A stretch of DNA of 64,000 nucleotides, from contig BSYO01000004.1 of assembly GCA_033239525.1 (NCBI GenBank), positions 28,434,037-28,498,036 of the forward strand. The letters are read 5' to 3'. Of the stretch, positions 33,801 through 43,845 are shown one piece after another (positions within the stretch are counted from its first letter, which is position 1; the number at the start of each line of letters is the position of its first letter). Source of the DNA: Nepenthes gracilis (Eukaryota > Streptophyta > Magnoliopsida > Caryophyllales > Nepenthaceae). The notes below the pieces were generated by a model. It was not told the origin of the DNA, ran no database searches, and saw only the letters and a list, made by a program, of their open reading frames with translations. Both the position numbers and the translations under genes were made by a program.

Positions 33801-34967
33801 GCTGCTGTCATAAATTACGATGACTCCAAATCTGAGCAATCATGTTTGATCATTCTGTTTGGTTCAAAGAATCTGTTTATTGTATATTTTTTGAAGCGAT
33901 TCTTTTGAGGGGTTATGAATTCAGAAATAGATTTTTGTTAGTATGCTGAGAAGACTCTTCTTATTGATAGTCACATACACGCATTATGTTTTTAATTGCT
34001 TATTTGATTCTTATATTCATGCTTTCCAGCCTTAGCTACTTGATTCATGGTTGGGAATTTTATTGAATCAAAAGAAGAACAAGAAGGTTTCAGGTTTTAG
34101 GACATTCAAGTTATTTAAGTGTTTGCTGAGTCCACAAAACCAAGGTCGTAATTTTAGGTTTAGTTAGGCCCTTTTGGGGTGGGAAATGTAAATGTCGATT
34201 CCCTTTGTTAACGTTTGCGTTTTGAAAAATTAGGCAGTTGTTGTGAAAGGATTGCGTTTGGACAGAAGGAATTGTTATGCTCATTGAATGAGCATTTAGG
34301 TTTATGGTACCCTCTAGAAACACAAATATAAGAAAAATGAATGGAGAAAATAAGAGAGAATAGGGAAGTGATTGCAATGCTACACTTCTCCCATTCGCCA
34401 CCTTTGCTATTACCACCAGCAGTGCCACCTACCGCTGCCTGCAATTTCACTGGGGACTGCTGGCAAAGCCACGAGCCAGTCCTCACTTTCCTATTGACCT
34501 TGCTGGCAATGAGAGATAGATCCACAAGCCACCAGCTTTGATGTGGCACTCGCAGGGAGCCTCCACTAGTTCTGTGAGGGGGCTGGGCTGAGTAAGATGG
34601 TGGGGATGGGGTGGATTTTTTCCCAAAATAATTAGTTTTTTTGGGTTTATAAAAAGTTAACCAAGCGTATTCTCAATCGAAACATGAACTCATTGTGCTA
34701 CACCTCTTCATTCAACGGTTTTTTTCCCCAATTACAAAAGGCAGATAACAGTTTTTTACATGGGTATTGTTGAATGGTGCAGGTGCATTTGTGGGCGTTT
34801 CATTAGAAGGGAACATTGTGGCAACCAGGATGGATACAAATTTATGCTTCTATGGCGATCCTTACCTTACAACATCTGACATTTTGCTTGGGACAGTAGA
34901 TAGACCAAAGGCTGCCGCTCCCTTGTACGCTGCTCTTGAAGACCTCTACTCCAAAATACAGTATTAG
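27812..34967 (+). CDS. CFS1: FYVE and SYLF domain endosomal protein, CFS1 type (4 coding exons, 482 aa)
   Basis: Exons 27812-28678, 29146-29346, 32843-33038 and 34783-34967 sum to 1449 nt in phase. The FYVE zinc finger (about 165-235) shows WLPD at 169-172, RHHCRFCG at 192-199 and RVC at 224-226, with eight zinc-ligand cysteines, so PI3P binding is expected. The SYLF (Ysc84-like) domain fills about 290-480, including GLGWGAQ and GELMDF. PSAPP at 142-146 has the form of an ESCRT-I VPS23 ligand. WLNL at 264-267 has the W-x-x-L form of an ATG8-interacting motif. Arabidopsis CFS1 (At3g43230, about 485 aa) has both, and it links autophagosomes to multivesicular bodies. The start gives a family-like N-terminus with an acidic stretch. 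Introns 2 and 3 hold repeats. Confidence 0.92.
28679..29145 (+). other. CFS1 intron 1
   Basis: GT at 28679 and CAG at 29143-29145. T-rich, with no embedded feature recognised. Confidence 0.85.
29451..29836. mobile_element. MITE candidate, copy 1, in CFS1 intron 2
   Basis: The ends ATTTGGTT (29451-29458) and AACCAAAT (29828-29835) are perfect inverted repeats of 8 bp. The inner left end (TTTTTGGGCAGCAAATGTAAG...CACTTCCCTTTTTAA) resembles that of 34155-34671 in the next intron. It contains a G-rich tract at 29729-29760. No clear target-site duplication. Confidence 0.4.
29729..29760 (+). other. G-quadruplex-like tract
   Basis: Five runs of three or more G lie within 32 bp, with loops of 2, 9, 3 and 1 nt. 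It is on the transcribed-sense strand, so it could form in the pre-mRNA. Based on pattern only. Confidence 0.4.
32300..32520 (+). mobile_element. Trace of an LTR element with primer-site-like motif
   Basis: GGGTGTTACA, an LTR-end-like sequence, is followed by TGGTATTAGAAGC at 32312, close to the copia/TRIM primer site TGGTATCAGAGC. About 180 bp further, TGTGACATCCC at 32491 looks like an LTR start. I could not align two LTRs, so this is only a trace. Confidence 0.3.
33457..33780. repeat. 162-bp tandem duplication, apparently identical copies
   Basis: The unit starting ACCTTGCGAGATTTATC at 33457 is repeated head to tail at 33619. I found no difference between copies. The junction CTCTTC|ACCT recurs at the end of the second copy. 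It is non-coding, and near-identity implies a young event or an assembly artefact. Confidence 0.9.
34155..34671. mobile_element. MITE candidate, copy 2, in CFS1 intron 3
   Basis: The left part (CTTTTGGGGTGGGAAATGTAAATG...TTCCCTTTGTTAA) and the right end (AAAAAGTTAACCAAGCG) resemble those of 29451-29836. The middle differs and is GC-richer. The assignment rests on visual similarity only. Confidence 0.35.
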
Positions 34968-37300
34968 CCCAGACGGTTTGTTTCTCTTTGGTTGTATTTT
35001 CTCCTATCCACGCGTAGATGTTCTTCAGAAGAATCTTCTCAAATCCTACACAAATGGTCGTCTTAAAAGTCCCAACACAGTTTACGTAGGTGGTTTATGT
35101 TCCTCTTGATGGCTCCTCTATCATCAAAACAGTTCATCGAATGTATACAATCAGCCATTATAAGACCAAGCATTATAGACTTTGCTAGCACTCTGCCTCC
35201 AGTTCAAACTTCCTTGAGCAGCAGCCACGGCCCCATTGAAATGCACCTCTAGCTGCCTGCTAGTTTCTGTCTTCCCCGCCTCAGCTTGCTGTAGGACCTT
35301 TCGAGGAAGGGCGGTTCTACTTCACCTTGTAGATAGCATGAAGGTGAACTAGCAAGCTGCCCTCAGTCCTACAGCAAGTTTTGCAGAACAAAAAAGCCAG
35401 TATTGAATGAAGATAAACTAGCTAAGTTAGAATTATAGTCTGAGATTAACCTATCTTCATTCGGCCTAAGGAAAGCTGCTGACAAGATTAGCATCAAGAG
35501 GTAGGAAACTCAAAACGAATGAAGTTGATATTCATTCCATTATTATAAAATGAATAACTTGTATGGTATGAATGTTTTGGAATAGGGTGACATTGGAAGA
35601 TACCTTTTAGATATGTCATCAGGCAAGCAGATGTTTCATATATCAATCAAAGACAATTGATTTATAAAAAATATAATAGATGAGTAAAACATATATCATT
35701 CAAAAATGCTATAATATTTGTTGTATTCCAAAAATATTTTTCTCTGTGCAGGCCAAAGTTCAGAAATGGTGGACAAAAATGTAAATTCAATCAGATGTAA
35801 CTACATGATAAACTAATGCTTACGGCGAACAATTTATTCCTTCGCATCTGTCATCTGGTGCCAGAATTCGTAAGTACCAGCTCTAGAATTTTTTTCTGCA
35901 AAGATCAGACAATGCACGTAGCAAAACAAAAAAATAAAATAAAATAATAACTAAAAAGTACAAACCCAGTAACATTTTCAACCATTAACCAAGTAAGCTG
36001 AGCACCTCAAAAACGAATTTGATCCGGATTATTTAAGATAGATCCTGCGCACCACACAAAGATTATGGGTATAAAAATACTCTTCAATTTATTATTCTGT
36101 ATTCAATTTAGTCAAATTAGAATGTGATAAATGATAAGAGGAGAAAGAAGACTTATGGTAGACAAGATCATGCCTTAGAACACCAGTGGAAAGCAGGTGC
36201 TTGTGTGTAAAAATCTCCCCAGACCCTTTTTTTATTTGTTTGTTTACATGTTGCGAGACTAAGCTACCCTTTAAGTTGGAGCATAGATTAAGTACAAGGA
36301 TAGGTTTTGATAACAAAAGTTGCTTTCGCATGATCTCAATGTTTGTCGACCGACAAAAAGTCATCGAAAAGATAAAATTCTTAATGATTGTTTAAACAAA
36401 TACTTTATAGAGTAGAAGATGCAAAAGAATACCTTACTTTATACGAAGGGAGTTTGAATTTATAGAGGCATTGAGCTTATTTTATAAACGGTTCAATAAC
36501 CATTTGGCTTAAAAATTTTTAGAGTTGGTTATTTTTTAAATTAGTAACCACTTAGTCTTTCTAACTCAAGGTGGGTTACCATTCAAACTAAATAACTATA
36601 CATAGTAAAATTTTAAATATAAATGTCATTTTTCTTTCTTGTGAGATTGAGTCTTCATGCCTTATTCTGAGTGAATTCTGTAAACTTCCACTTTAGCACT
36701 TTTAGGTGGTTTTTTATGTGTCGAGGTTGTACCTTCACAAATTATTATAACATGATATTGATCTAATGTCATATTTCCCTAACTTTGGGGTTTAAATTAC
36801 CATTTTTGATGACTATGTGCTTAGTGAGATATTTATAAATGGCTTTTGTTTTATAGGTAATTTTTTAAATAATGCATTTTGAATGTTGTTGACAATTAGT
36901 TGAATTATTTTATTAGAATTAAAATCTTAATACTTTAATAACCATACACGTTGAATAAGTGAACATTTAATAAATAATTATTTTTACGAGATAAATTATT
37001 ATTTTGACAATCTCACAATAAGCCTCTTAGTAGCTTGAGTCTTAATAGATTAGATTGTCATTTTAACAATCTTTGTTATAACAATTTAGCATAATGAATT
37101 ATCTTTTCGATAATTTAATTATTATACATTGCTAATTTGACAATCTGTTTTCTAAACATCAAAGGGGAAAACTTGCCCTTTATCAATTCTAACTGTTTTG
37201 ACAATTCAACTTATATGTCTACTTAGTTTTTTGATAATTAAATCATATTTCAGTAGTTTAAGCTTATATATTTTAGATCTAAAGCTTATTATTTTTGGAC
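34968..37300. other. CFS1 3' UTR and intergenic DNA
   Basis: No coding sequence was recognised. A nested inverted repeat lies at 35285-35378. AT-rich DNA at 36480-37300 has several TTTGACAAT-like repeats. A TATA-like TTATATATT near 37263 may belong to the RBR gene. Confidence 0.45.
35285..35378 (+). repeat. Nested inverted repeat (hairpin) downstream of CFS1
   Basis: CTTGCTGTAGGA at 35285-35296 pairs with TCCTACAGCAAG at 35367-35378. Inside that, TTCACCTT at 35321-35328 pairs with AAGGTGAA at 35341-35348. It lies 318 nt past the CFS1 stop, so it may be in the 3' UTR. Function unknown. Confidence 0.5.
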
Positions 37301-37418
37301 CCAGATCCATCCTGATGCAATACTAGAATTTATAACCAACATAATCGGTTGATACTCCCACAGGCTCCAATTTTTTTTTTTACCAGTCGTATATCATTTA
37401 TCAGCGCCGTACTGCCCC

Positions 37419-37688
37419 ATGGGCTACGGATATAAAGTTGGCCGTCTTTGTTTCAACCTTCAAATTCAATTTAAAGTTTCGAATTTTGGGGCCAGCAGAA
37501 ATAAGAATTTTCGAGGAGAAGAGGAAAAGCCAGAACCACGCCCTGGCCGTATTTCCCGAGAAACCCTGAAACCCGAAATCAGAGCTGAGATCAACGAATG
37601 TGACCGACAAAATAAATCGACGCAAACGAATCATCGTCAATTCTACGATCACGGGTGTAAGAAAGAATTCATGGCTGTGCAGTTCTAG
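37419..37688 (+). promoter_or_regulatory. 89-codon upstream ORF before the RBR gene
   Basis: An ATG at 37419 opens a frame ending with TAG at 37686-37688, 33 nt before the RBR start at 37722. The peptide (basic, starting MGYGYKVGR) matches no family I know. The TAG overlaps a good donor consensus, CTAG|GTAAGC, so this stretch might instead be a leader exon whose intron begins at 37689. Whether it is translated is unknown. Confidence 0.35.
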
Positions 37689-37721
37689 GTAAGCGATTCG
37701 ATTATCAAGAACAACGGTAAC

Positions 37722-40618
37722 ATGAAAGTAAATACGACTGCCTGTAAAAGAGAAGTAGTACTCGACGATGACGGTAATAATGGTAGTCCGAAGGAGAAGA
37801 AGAAGAAGAGAAAGAGGGAAGGATCTTTTTTATCGAACCGAGGAAACAACAGGGGGGACACCATATGCGTTGAAGAGTACTCTGAAGAGAGAGAACTGAA
37901 CTTTGCTATCCTCGCTTCTGTTTTCCTAACCCCTGGCCCTTCTGTGACTGAGATGGGCGAGTCATCCTTTCCAGGAGTTGAGAAAATTTGTGAAGCAAAA
38001 GAAAATATGTTTGTTTGTGAAATATGCGCAGACTATAAGGCCCATCATGAATCATTTACTATAAAGGGCTGTGCCCATTCATACTGCTTCGATTGCATGA
38101 GAAATTATATTGTATCCAAGCTGGACAATGGGATTTCCCAGATAAATTGCCCGGTACCTAGCTGCCATGGATTGCTGGAGCCTGAGTATTGCCACGAAAT
38201 TCTCCCTCCCGAGGTTTTTGATAGGTGGGGGAGTGTGTTGTGTGAATCTATGATACTGTCTTCACAAAAATTCTATTGCCCTTTCAAGGATTGCTCAGTG
38301 TTGTTGGTAGACGACGGGGAAGAAACCGTGACCAGGTCAGAGTGCCCGAACTGCTGGAGATTGTTTTGTGCGCAGTGCAAGGCCGTGTGGCATGAGGGCA
38401 TAGTGTGTGAGGAGTACCAGAAGCTGAGTATGGATGAAAGAGGGAAGGAGGATATTATGTTGAGGGAGCTCGCTAGGAACAAGAAGTGGCAGAGATGTCC
38501 CACCTGCAAATTTTATGTGGAGAGAACAGAGGGTTGCTTGTTCATGAAATGCAGGTCAATTGCATGGTTTTTTTTTCCATATTAATCCACATGTTGGAAA
38601 ATAGGTTCCTTCTGTTTCTGGAATTTATCACGCTGAACTATATTTCAAGTACTTGTTTGAGGTTATGAGCTTTATTTCCCCTCTTTCTCTATTTTGAACA
38701 TTATTTTATTTGCATTTGCTGCATTTTTCATCTTTGGAATGAGTTGTTCTAATACTACCTATGTCTGGTGTTAAATAATTAGGTGATTACCTTCTAAGGA
38801 ATAGGAGGCTGGACTTAAGCCGTTCTTACCGACAATATGCATCTATATGGTTCAGTCATTAAAATCATGGTTCGCCCGAAGACAATAAAACTGGCGCTGT
38901 TTAGACCCACACAATGGGGAAGCTTAAGACACTACTATCGACACAAGTTAAGAATGCAAGTGCAAGAGGTAGTATTGGGATGGTTAAGTCAATAAACTAA
39001 ATCACGAACAAAATCATAAAACAGTCAAATGAGACAGAACACATGATTTTGTAACAAAGGAAAAACTCCAAATGAGTAGGAAAACCTCTGGCCATCCAAG
39101 TGCACCTAAAAGGATTTTTACCATGAACAGGAAAATTAACTTGCAACCACCAGTAACATCGTGCTAGCATCTCTAGTTAACTTAATCCTTATATGTGATT
39201 CCTATAGGAGGACTTTCAGATTAGTTCTCCTAGCCAAAGGTCCAAAATCTCTAGTGTTTATTTCCATGCATGAACATTCCTTTGTCTTCAATAGAGCTCG
39301 AGATTACTCAGCATCAATGGTTTGGATGAAAAATGAAATGTTGATTCCTACTTTCTTCAATACATGAACCAATCTCAAATATGTTTTCTTTCCTTTAGAG
39401 GACATTGGTGACTCTTTGTTGCTTGGTTTTTGTCTTGAAGAAGAAGAAGAAGAACGTGGGCCTATATATAGTAAAGAGCTACAGAATGGGTCAGAGGGTT
39501 GCACAGTGAGCGTGCAAGGAAAATTACTTGAGTGTCAAGTCGCACCAAACTTATGCAGCCAAAATGCTCAAGCATCATGCTTGCATCATGCTTACGGCAA
39601 TCTCGCTGAGCTAAGTTGCTCAAGCACTGTGCTTGCACCACTCTTGCATGACTGCCTAAGTTCGCTCCACTCAAGCGATTATAGAGCTATTGTCTTACTT
39701 GAGGAGAAGTCTGAAATACCCCTAACAAACAAGACTTAGCAAAGTACTAGCTTTATCGTGGAACATGTCAATACAAAATAGACCTGGCAATTCAGACGGT
39801 TTGGGTATCCATCCAAACATGACATGGATTGTCCGTTGCTTAAGTGCTTTAAGCAAGCTTCGGTGGCTGCCACTGCTACTCTACATTAGCACAGAGTCAC
39901 CAAGTTTGCTTCCACATCATTATTTCCCTTGATTTTTTTTCTTCATTTTCGCATGTTGTGATGCTCATAACCCAGTTGATTTCTCATGTAAGTTCATATT
40001 GTGTACAGTTTTATAGTCAAACAAATTTTAGTTAATTATTGCATTGAGTTTAGACATTAAGTTGATATCAATTCTGAATTGTGTACGTCTCTGGATATTG
40101 CAGAGTGTCAGTGATGTTGTTATGTGGCAAACTTACTGAAATGTTGCACTCTGACAGCTTTCCACAATAAGCGATGTTAGTTGTGCGTACACTACTGCCC
40201 TGTAGAAGAGCTTAGGCCTCTCATCGGCCAGCCATACAAAAATTGAATGAAATGCAATTACTTGGGCATTATTACCCTATTTGATAGGTATAACTGTCAT
40301 GATTCACAAAATTACCATGCATATGGTCAGGTAAGTTTAACCGAGAATGACTTGCTGAAGTTTGATTTATTGAGCTTCTGGATGTGTGTGATTCTCAGCA
40401 ATGAAATAATTGTTGTTAATGCTGAATAATTGATTTCAACGTGGGTGGCCTGGCCTTTATTTCTAGTTTTTCTGCATGTGTGCATATTTGATTACCTTGC
40501 TCTGTTTTTTCCCCCTTTCTTTCTTAATGATCGCAGGTGTGGAGTTGCTTTTTGTTACAACTGTGGGACTATCAATACTGATCATCGCTACCATCATTGT
40601 TCAAGGTGCAACCGTTAG
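37722..40618 (+). CDS. RING-IBR-RING (RBR) E3 ubiquitin ligase (2 exons, 304 aa)
   Basis: Exons 37722-38554 and 40537-40618 sum to 915 nt. RBR ligases take ubiquitin from an E2 onto a catalytic cysteine in RING2 and pass it to the substrate. RING1 about 99-148 (C99, C102, C117, H119, C122, C125, C143, C148). IBR about 186-229 (C186, C191, C208, C211, C216, C219, H224, C229). RING2 from C259/C262, with the catalytic-type cysteine C272 in TEGCLFM, then C277, C279 and CYNC. The protein ends a few residues after RING2, as in the short plant RBR group (RNF144-like rather than Ariadne). The N-terminus has a lysine/arginine-rich stretch (25-33) that could be a nuclear signal. The ATG has A at -3. 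The substrate is unknown. Confidence 0.88.
38555..40536 (+). other. RBR intron (2 kb) with possible LTR remnant
   Basis: GT at 38555 and CAG at 40534-40536 split RING2 between its third and fourth zinc-ligand cysteines. The stretch 38870-39760 may be an old LTR. It has lines like those near retroelement ends and, at 39500-39690, CAAGC/GCTTG-type inverted words (AAGCATCATGCTT, AAGCACTGTGCTT). No coding sequence recognised. Confidence 0.65.
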
Positions 40619-41676
40619 TTCATAATATTCTCCTTTGCTCCGTTGGGAATCAAGTGAAATGCAGGCCTGAAATCATATTTTGTGATATTTATAATGCAAA
40701 TTCAGTGTCGAAGATGTGCAAATTCGATGCCTACTATAACAGTTAATATGTGGCTGAATATTGCTCATTTTCTGCCAGTCTTGCTACTATGGGTCCCTCA
40801 AGTACGAGGTTTGAGTTACATTAGTTGCTGTCAATGTCTGGTGATTATTTTCGATCTAACTCGTCCTATAATTACAGCTTTTTTTCTTTTTAAATTTCTA
40901 TCTCTACTACTTCTGTAGATCCAAACCTCTATAAAGTACCTTGCGAACTCAAAGTAGATTTAGCAATGGAATACGAAGACTTTGTTGAGGAAATAGTCTT
41001 TGAACCCTTATGATTTGATTCATCATATTTGAGCTTGATCCCTTGTTGATTTTTTCCTTTTGGACGTGCCGATATTGAAATAATAGAAGATTTATTGCCA
41101 TAAAATTTAGTGCTCATGCGTTGAGTTGTGGTAATAGTCTTTCTACATAATGTAAGGTAAATCTGTGTATGATAGATCCAAAAATGGTTTGATCTTTTCT
41201 CAAACTTCATGCAGGGGAGATTTTGTGCGCCGAAAGAGTCACACATGTGACCACGGAGACTATTATAAGTATTATGTTATTTTATATTTTGGAAGCCTTA
41301 GCGTGTTATTTATGGTGTTTATGATTTCAACTCTCCATAGAAAAAGTTATAAAAGTACTCTTAAATTAAATTTCAAAATATAAAAAGTTCTAAACTATAT
41401 AGATAAGTTTCTAAATTGAACATAGAGTTTTGACAAACTAGATTTTGAACATGTAACATATTAGTCGTTTGAAACTTTTCAGATGATTGAATTTAGTTCT
41501 TGTGTCACACTTTGATTCATCGTAAGCCATCAGTAGAAGTTTTGCATTTGGCTCAAGTGGGTCTCACTTTCATTTGATTTACGCAAATCTTAAACATCTA
41601 CTCATTTACAAGTTACGTTTTATATGTGCTGTTCAATTTAATCTTATTCGTTTATTTATTTTGGTAATTTTAATAG

Positions 41677-41708
<32 letters not shown>
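41677..41708. repeat. (TC)12(TA)4 microsatellite
   Basis: A pure TC run followed by TA repeats, in intergenic DNA. Confidence 0.95.
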
Positions 41709-41709
<1 letters not shown>

Positions 41710-42698
41710 GTTAAAAATATATTATAAATAAATGTGACTTCTAATAAAGCTCTCTTGAGCTACTTTGATATTTTATAAATTTTCATATGATAATGCATGA
41801 TGGGCATCAATATTTCAGTCGACAAAAGGCATTTTCAGTCACCCAAAATGGGTTTTGGTTGCTTGGACTTCAGAAATTGTCGGCAGTGGTTTGAATTTCC
41901 CCTTTTCCAGATAACTACGGTCCTCTACATCTGACTATGGCGAGCTCCAGTTGGTTGGTTGACACTGTATTTCAGTCAACAGAATAGAGCTATAATTTCA
42001 GCCAATTAGACCGAATTTTATTCTTGTGGTTAATATATGATAAAGATATGATTCAAGAGGCTATTTGCTTGAAATTCATTTGACTTTTTATTCAACCCAA
42101 ACTATCCTTTTTTTGTTTTTTTTGAGTTTTAGTTTGGATTATAATCAAACTTAGAGAAAAAAATATAGTTCAAATTATGCGACAAACAAACAAGTGATAT
42201 TTTGCATGACTCACACTTGGTTTATAGCTCAAGCTTCTAAAAGACATTTAGACATTAGATAACTTAGTTCTTTAATTTTATCGTTTCATCTTTAAAACCT
42301 AATAATAAGACATATTGTGAATTATAATTAATAATTTTTGGTCCATCCTAGAGTCGTATATTCGGGCATAAGGATGCTTGAGGTGGTTACTTAATGAGCC
42401 CGTTATAGTTTATGAATTAAAGTGATTTCTTTTTATAAATTATGATAATACGGTCAATTTTGTTAAATAAATCAGTAATTTAAATATATTAAATAAAATC
42501 TTTATATCAAGATATTTTTAGGTTAATGATTTCATAATATGAAAATCAATTGCGTATGGAATTATCAAACCTGGGTATCGAAAGCAATTTTATAGACGAA
42601 ATTCGTGACAATTAAGATGGAAGTTCTGCGTCAAGAAAGATATTTCATGGCTAGAAGAGGAAGACTTCTTACTCTTATCTTGGAGCGCCTTGCTTTTG

Positions 42699-42706
42699 CC
42701 ACGTGG
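42699..42706. promoter_or_regulatory. G-box upstream of FAB1
   Basis: The palindrome CCACGTGG contains the CACGTG core bound by plant bZIP and bHLH factors. It lies about 1.1 kb before the FAB1 start codon and just upstream of the likely leader. Motif evidence only. Confidence 0.4.
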
Positions 42707-43845
42707 AAAACCAATCCACAGTTCCTCCCCCCGGCAAAACAACGACAAAAACAATTACACAAGGCGCCAATCAAGTCATCCACTAGCTTTCGTTTTCAGG
42801 CCCTTATAATTCATGTGAATTCAATAAAATTATGTCTTCCATAAATTTTCCTTTTGAAATTTGATAAGGAGAAGGCTGAGAATTGCTGGCGATCGTTTAT
42901 TGGCATTTGTTTTGTTTGACATTGATTGAGTTGTAGTTTTTTCTGTTCAATATTTTGGACAATGATTTATTGCCTTCTGGACTGGTGGCAAGCATGGTCT
43001 GAACACCCATAAGGACGGCAAGCTGTCTATGAAGTTTTATTGGTCTTGCACGCTTTCGACGGTTTCCCGCTCGTCGACGGCATTTCTTGGAAATTCGAAC
43101 ATCGACGAAGGAGGTTGCGAGAATTTGATGTCACTAACCTAGGTAATTTTTGTATTTGCTATTTTTGGATACGAATTGAGTCACAATTCATCTTCTGCCA
43201 ACGGTTTCGAGGCTTTGGTAGTCAAATGCCTAATTATCGCCACGGTATGAAAATTGATGAAAGAGAGATCTGTATTTTTCTTATTATTTTTTTTCTTTGC
43301 TAGGCGATGAAATAAAAGTATTGCTTTATATTTTATTAGTTCAGGAACCAGTTGTGAACTGATATGTTTCAGAGTTTTAATTTTCTTTTGCTTATTTTAA
43401 TTGGGAGGACGAAGGAGGTCCCCCCTTCATTGTTCCTTTTTTCTTTTGATACTGACTTCATTTGTTTGTGTTATTTTTTAAAATTTGTTTCTTCTATTTG
43501 TTCTGGATTTTCTTGTTTGTAGTTGAATTGACTGGTAATTAGTGCAGAGATTGTGATTCGTTTTCCAATTGAAGAACTGGCTAATCTCCAACCTCTACTG
43601 ACCCAGGATTTTGTCAGATGTTTATAGGTGATTTCACTTCTACATTGCTGCAAAGTTTATGGAGAAGGATCATTGCTAGCTTGACAACAGAGACAAGAGG
43701 ACAACTTCTTCCCCCTTTGGTTTGGGCTCTATTCAATGCATAAAATTTCTCAGTGATAAGTGGTAATACAATGTTTGAAGTGAGAAGTGAATGATGAAAA
43801 TATGATAATGAGGGGAGTCGGGCATGATTTTCAATACTACCGTCG

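Larger units (their letters stand above)
33039..34782 (+). other. CFS1 intron 3
   Basis: GT at 33039 and AG at 34781-34782. It contains the 162-bp tandem duplication (33457-33780) and the second MITE candidate (34155-34671). Confidence 0.85.
40619..43845 (+). other. Intergenic DNA, FAB1 promoter and leader
   Basis: No coding gene was recognised. It contains a (TC)12(TA)4 microsatellite (41677-41708) and a G-box (42700-42705). Leader-like sequence from about 42850 has a candidate donor (ACCTAG|GTAATTTT near 43143) and candidate acceptors near 43520 and 43617, so the FAB1 leader is probably spliced. Confidence 0.5.

Noticed and set aside
42605..42844. 79-codon open frame upstream of FAB1
   Set aside because: No recognised motif or family. 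It lies in likely promoter DNA and overlaps the G-box.
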